Shown here: piece by piece, positions 62,052 to 64,000 of the stretch
Layout of the letters: every line of letters starts with the position of its first letter
Numbering within the stretch: position 1 is the stretch's first letter
Assembly (NCBI GenBank): GCA_020430445.1
Contig: JAGQJZ010000001.1
Location: forward strand, 1-64,000
Origin: Nitrospina sp.
Lineage (GTDB): Bacteria; Nitrospinota; Nitrospinia; Nitrospinales; Nitrospinaceae
DNA length: 64,000 nt
Direction of reading: 5' to 3'
Program-made: the position numbers and the translations under genes
Notes under the pieces: generated by a model
What the model was told of the DNA's origin: nothing
What the model saw: only the letters and a program-made list of their open reading frames with translations
The model's database searches: none

Positions 62052-62882
62052 TCATCGAATCGGGGTCTGCCGCAACAGCCCGCAAAAGGTAAGCGAGACG
62101 AGGTAGGTCACACCGGCGAGCACCACAATGGTCGAGCCCGGCGGAAAATCGTAGACATAGGAAACGAACAGTCCGGACGCGGTGAACACCATGCCAAAGA
62201 GAACGGCCAGCACCATCATCTTGTTGAGCGAACGCACGTAATGCCCGGAGATGGCCGCGGGAAGAGTGAGCAGGGCGATGACCAGAATCACCCCCACGAT
62301 CTTGATGAACAGCACCACCGTCAGCCCCACCAGGATCAGGAACAACAGGTAGAACCGCTCCACGTTGACGCCGCGCAGGCGGGCGAACTCTTCATCGAAG
62401 GAAACCGCCACAAACTGTTTGTAAAAAAGAAGGATGACCACCACCACGAGAAGGTCGAGCGCCAGGATCAACGACAGGTCGCCGTCGCCGATGACCAGAA
62501 TGCTGCCGAACAGAAAATGCATCAGGTCCATGTTGAAGCCGGGCGTTTTCGACAGGAAGAGGATGCCGAGCGCCATGCCCATCGACCACAGGGCGCTGAT
62601 CACCGTGTCCTCGTATTCGCGCAGACGCAGACTGACCCAGCCAAGGATGACGGAAAACGCGACGGCCGCGGCGATCGCTCCGAGCATCGGCGAAAACCCC
62701 AGGAAATACGCCGTGCCCACGCCGCCGATGATGGAATGCGCGACCCCGCCCGCAAGGTAGCTGATCCGCTTGACCACGACAAACGACCCCACTATGCCGC
62801 AGGCCACGCTGGCCAGAAGGCCGCCGATGAGGGCATAGCGCATGAAATTGTATTCGGACAGGGCCTGAAAAAAATCCATCAT
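62052..62882 (-). CDS. znuB: Zinc ABC transporter permease ZnuB
   Basis: The 276-aa inner-membrane protein belongs to the ABC-3 metal permease family with about eight spans (LIGGLLASVACGIVGSFVVVKR, MLGAIAAAVAFSVILGWV, LDLLVVVVILLFYKQF, VGVILVIALLTLPAAIS). AGGVAHSIIGGVGTAYFLG is the family signature loop. It starts within the znuC stop (4-bp overlap). Zinc rather than Mn/Fe is favoured by the COG0523 gene next door. Confidence 0.92.
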   Translation of the reverse strand: MMDFFQALSEYNFMRYALIGGLLASVACGIVGSFVVVKRISYLAGGVAHSIIGGVGTAYFLGFSPMLGAIAAAVAFSVILGWVSLRLREYEDTVISALWSMGMALGILFLSKTPGFNMDLMHFLFGSILVIGDGDLSLILALDLLVVVVILLFYKQFVAVSFDEEFARLRGVNVERFYLLFLILVGLTVVLFIKIVGVILVIALLTLPAAISGHYVRSLNKMMVLAVLFGMVFTASGLFVSYVYDFPPGSTIVVLAGVTYLVSLTFCGLLRQTPIR

Positions 62883-63622
62883 CCCTCTTCGAACGGTTCG
62901 TGCTTGTGGGCCACCATGTGGACCGGGTGGTCGTACAGGCTCTGCAGAATATCGTGGGTGATTTCCGTCGTCTGGTGCACCTGCAGGGTGCGGTTCAGGC
63001 AGGCCACCCGATGGATGTATTGCGAGATAAAGCCGATATCGTGCGACACCACCAGAATCGTCACGCGCTTGTTCAGCGTTTGCAGGAGATCGAAGATGTC
63101 TTCCTCCATGCGCATGTCGATATTGGAAGTGGGTTCGTCGAGAATGAGCATATCCGGTTCCCCCGCCAGAGCCCGCGCGATCAGGACGCGTTGCAACTGG
63201 CCGCCGGACAGCGTGCCAATGGGACGCTTGCGCAGGTGCGTCACCTCCACCTCGTCCATCGCGCGGCGGGCGAATTCACGGTCTTTCTTCCGGTAAAACC
63301 CGAACGCCGAGGTCTTGCCCAGGCGGCCGAGCAGGACCGTTTCCTCGACCGTGATCGGGAAGTCGCGCGCGAACCGGGTCATCTGCGGCATGTAACCGAT
63401 CCGGCCCCGGCCGCGTTCCGGATGCTCTCCAAAAATCCGGATACTCCCCTGCTGCGGGTTCAGGATACCCAGGATCAGTTTCAACAGGGTGCTTTTGCCG
63501 CTGCCGTTCGGCCCGACCAGCCCCAGGAACTCGCCTTCCGGAATGGTCAGGTTGACCCGCTCCAGAACCGGCGGACCGGAATAACTGAACGAAACGTCTG
63601 CAATGGTGACCGCGTCCATCAT
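62879..63622 (-). CDS. znuC: Zinc ABC transporter ATP-binding protein ZnuC
   Basis: The 247-aa ATPase has Walker A GPNGSGKST (37-45), a Q-loop GYMPQ, the signature LSGGQLQRV, Walker B MLILDEPTSN and the switch His in VVSHD. These fit a metal-type ABC ATPase. Its start overlaps the znuA stop by 4 bp (ATGA) and its stop overlaps znuB. Confidence 0.93.
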   Translation of the reverse strand: MMDAVTIADVSFSYSGPPVLERVNLTIPEGEFLGLVGPNGSGKSTLLKLILGILNPQQGSIRIFGEHPERGRGRIGYMPQMTRFARDFPITVEETVLLGRLGKTSAFGFYRKKDREFARRAMDEVEVTHLRKRPIGTLSGGQLQRVLIARALAGEPDMLILDEPTSNIDMRMEEDIFDLLQTLNKRVTILVVSHDIGFISQYIHRVACLNRTLQVHQTTEITHDILQSLYDHPVHMVAHKHEPFEEG

Positions 63623-64000
63623 TCTTTCATTGCCTCAACGAACTGACGAGCCACATCGCGCATGTTGCTGACATAGTTTTCCGCCAGCGGGTCCACCGAA
63701 ACCACGCGCGCGTTCAGCGCACGGGCCACGGGCTCGACAATGCTTTTGGAGAACTGTTTCTGCACAAAAATCACCTTCACCCGGTTGACTTTCCCCTGCT
63801 CCACCACTTCACTGAGCGAACGCGGCCCCGGTTCCTTGCCTTCCATCTCAATGGGGATTTCTTTCAGACCATACGTGTTGGCGAAATGCTCCCACGCCGG
63901 ATGGTAGGTCAGAAAAACGCGCTGCTGGATCGGTTCCAGCAGGTCGCGGATTTCCTTGTCCAGCGTCACCAGTTCACGGATGAAACGATGGTGGTTCTTG
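63619..64000 (-). CDS. znuA: Zinc ABC transporter substrate-binding protein ZnuA (C-terminal part)
   Basis: The 126 visible residues lack the N-terminus, which lies beyond the window. They contain TYHPAWEHFANTYGL (metal-ligand His), RSLSEVVEQGKVNRVKVIFVQKQFSKS and VVSVDPLAENYVSNMRDVARQFVEAM, the C-terminal lobe of cluster A-I metal-binding lipoproteins. A HHRF segment at the cut edge may carry another ligand. It is the first gene of the leftward zinc operon as seen here. Confidence 0.88.
   Translation of the reverse strand, partial: KNHHRFIRELVTLDKEIRDLLEPIQQRVFLTYHPAWEHFANTYGLKEIPIEMEGKEPGPRSLSEVVEQGKVNRVKVIFVQKQFSKSIVEPVARALNARVVSVDPLAENYVSNMRDVARQFVEAMKE

Overview
The window comes from a Gram-negative bacterium with roughly 60% GC coding DNA. 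Evidence includes lipoprotein signals, a TonB-dependent receptor, a phosphate-selective-type porin, a trans-envelope type VI secretion system (T6SS), multiheme c-type cytochromes and a zinc ABC transporter. The mixture of delta-proteobacterial-looking housekeeping genes, small cytochromes and an animal-like UDP-glucose dehydrogenase suggests Nitrospinota (Nitrospina-like) or a deltaproteobacterial relative. That assignment is an inference; no rRNA or tRNA gene was seen, and no CRISPR array or insertion sequence.

1-14,322: housekeeping. A RidA deaminase with a small membrane-anchored diheme cytochrome, a VOC-fold protein, UDP-glucose dehydrogenase, a tetraheme c554-type cytochrome (one haem motif is CX3CH), queA and an HU/IHF gene. 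Then a leftward run, leuB-asd-(757-aa coiled-coil protein)-mtnP-hemL-eno-ftsB, with several 4-bp start/stop overlaps.

14,323-44,593: one rightward T6SS locus with all 13 core genes in the order tssJ, tssK, [seven accessory genes], tssL, tssM, tssA, tssB, tssC, hcp, tssE, tssF, tssG, tssH(clpV), vgrG, then three coupled accessory genes (MORN-2 repeats, SPOR domain, small helical protein). The most interesting part is the accessory block between tssK and tssL. It holds two successive vWA + PP2C + kinase-like sets resembling the TerY-P phosphorylation triads known from tellurium-resistance-type systems. A large right-handed beta-helix protein is translationally coupled inside the first set. The usual PpkA/PppA/Fha regulators are not seen in the window. 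A promoter-like, AT-rich gap separates the tssJ-kinase block from tssL onward. The tssA leader carries a 59-bp tandem repeat whose hairpins show a compensatory base change.

44,594-53,634: mostly single genes. A DUF3365/Tll0287-type haem protein, a Ycf46-like AAA ATPase, a 650-aa beta-propeller-like protein, a secreted reprolysin-like metalloprotease, a CbiX-like protein, a DUF4280 PAAR-like protein (possible T6SS tip), a pentapeptide-repeat protein and an orphan CHC2 zinc-finger protein.

53,635-60,802: a putative metal-related outer-membrane locus (His/Cys-rich secreted protein, TonB receptor, possible Cys-rich micropeptide, Asp-box/CPCC lipoprotein), then a porin with a possible structured RNA leader and a SHOCT lipoprotein. 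61,050-64,000: a zinc uptake operon, znuA(partial)-znuC-znuB-COG0523 GTPase, read leftward and cut by the window end.
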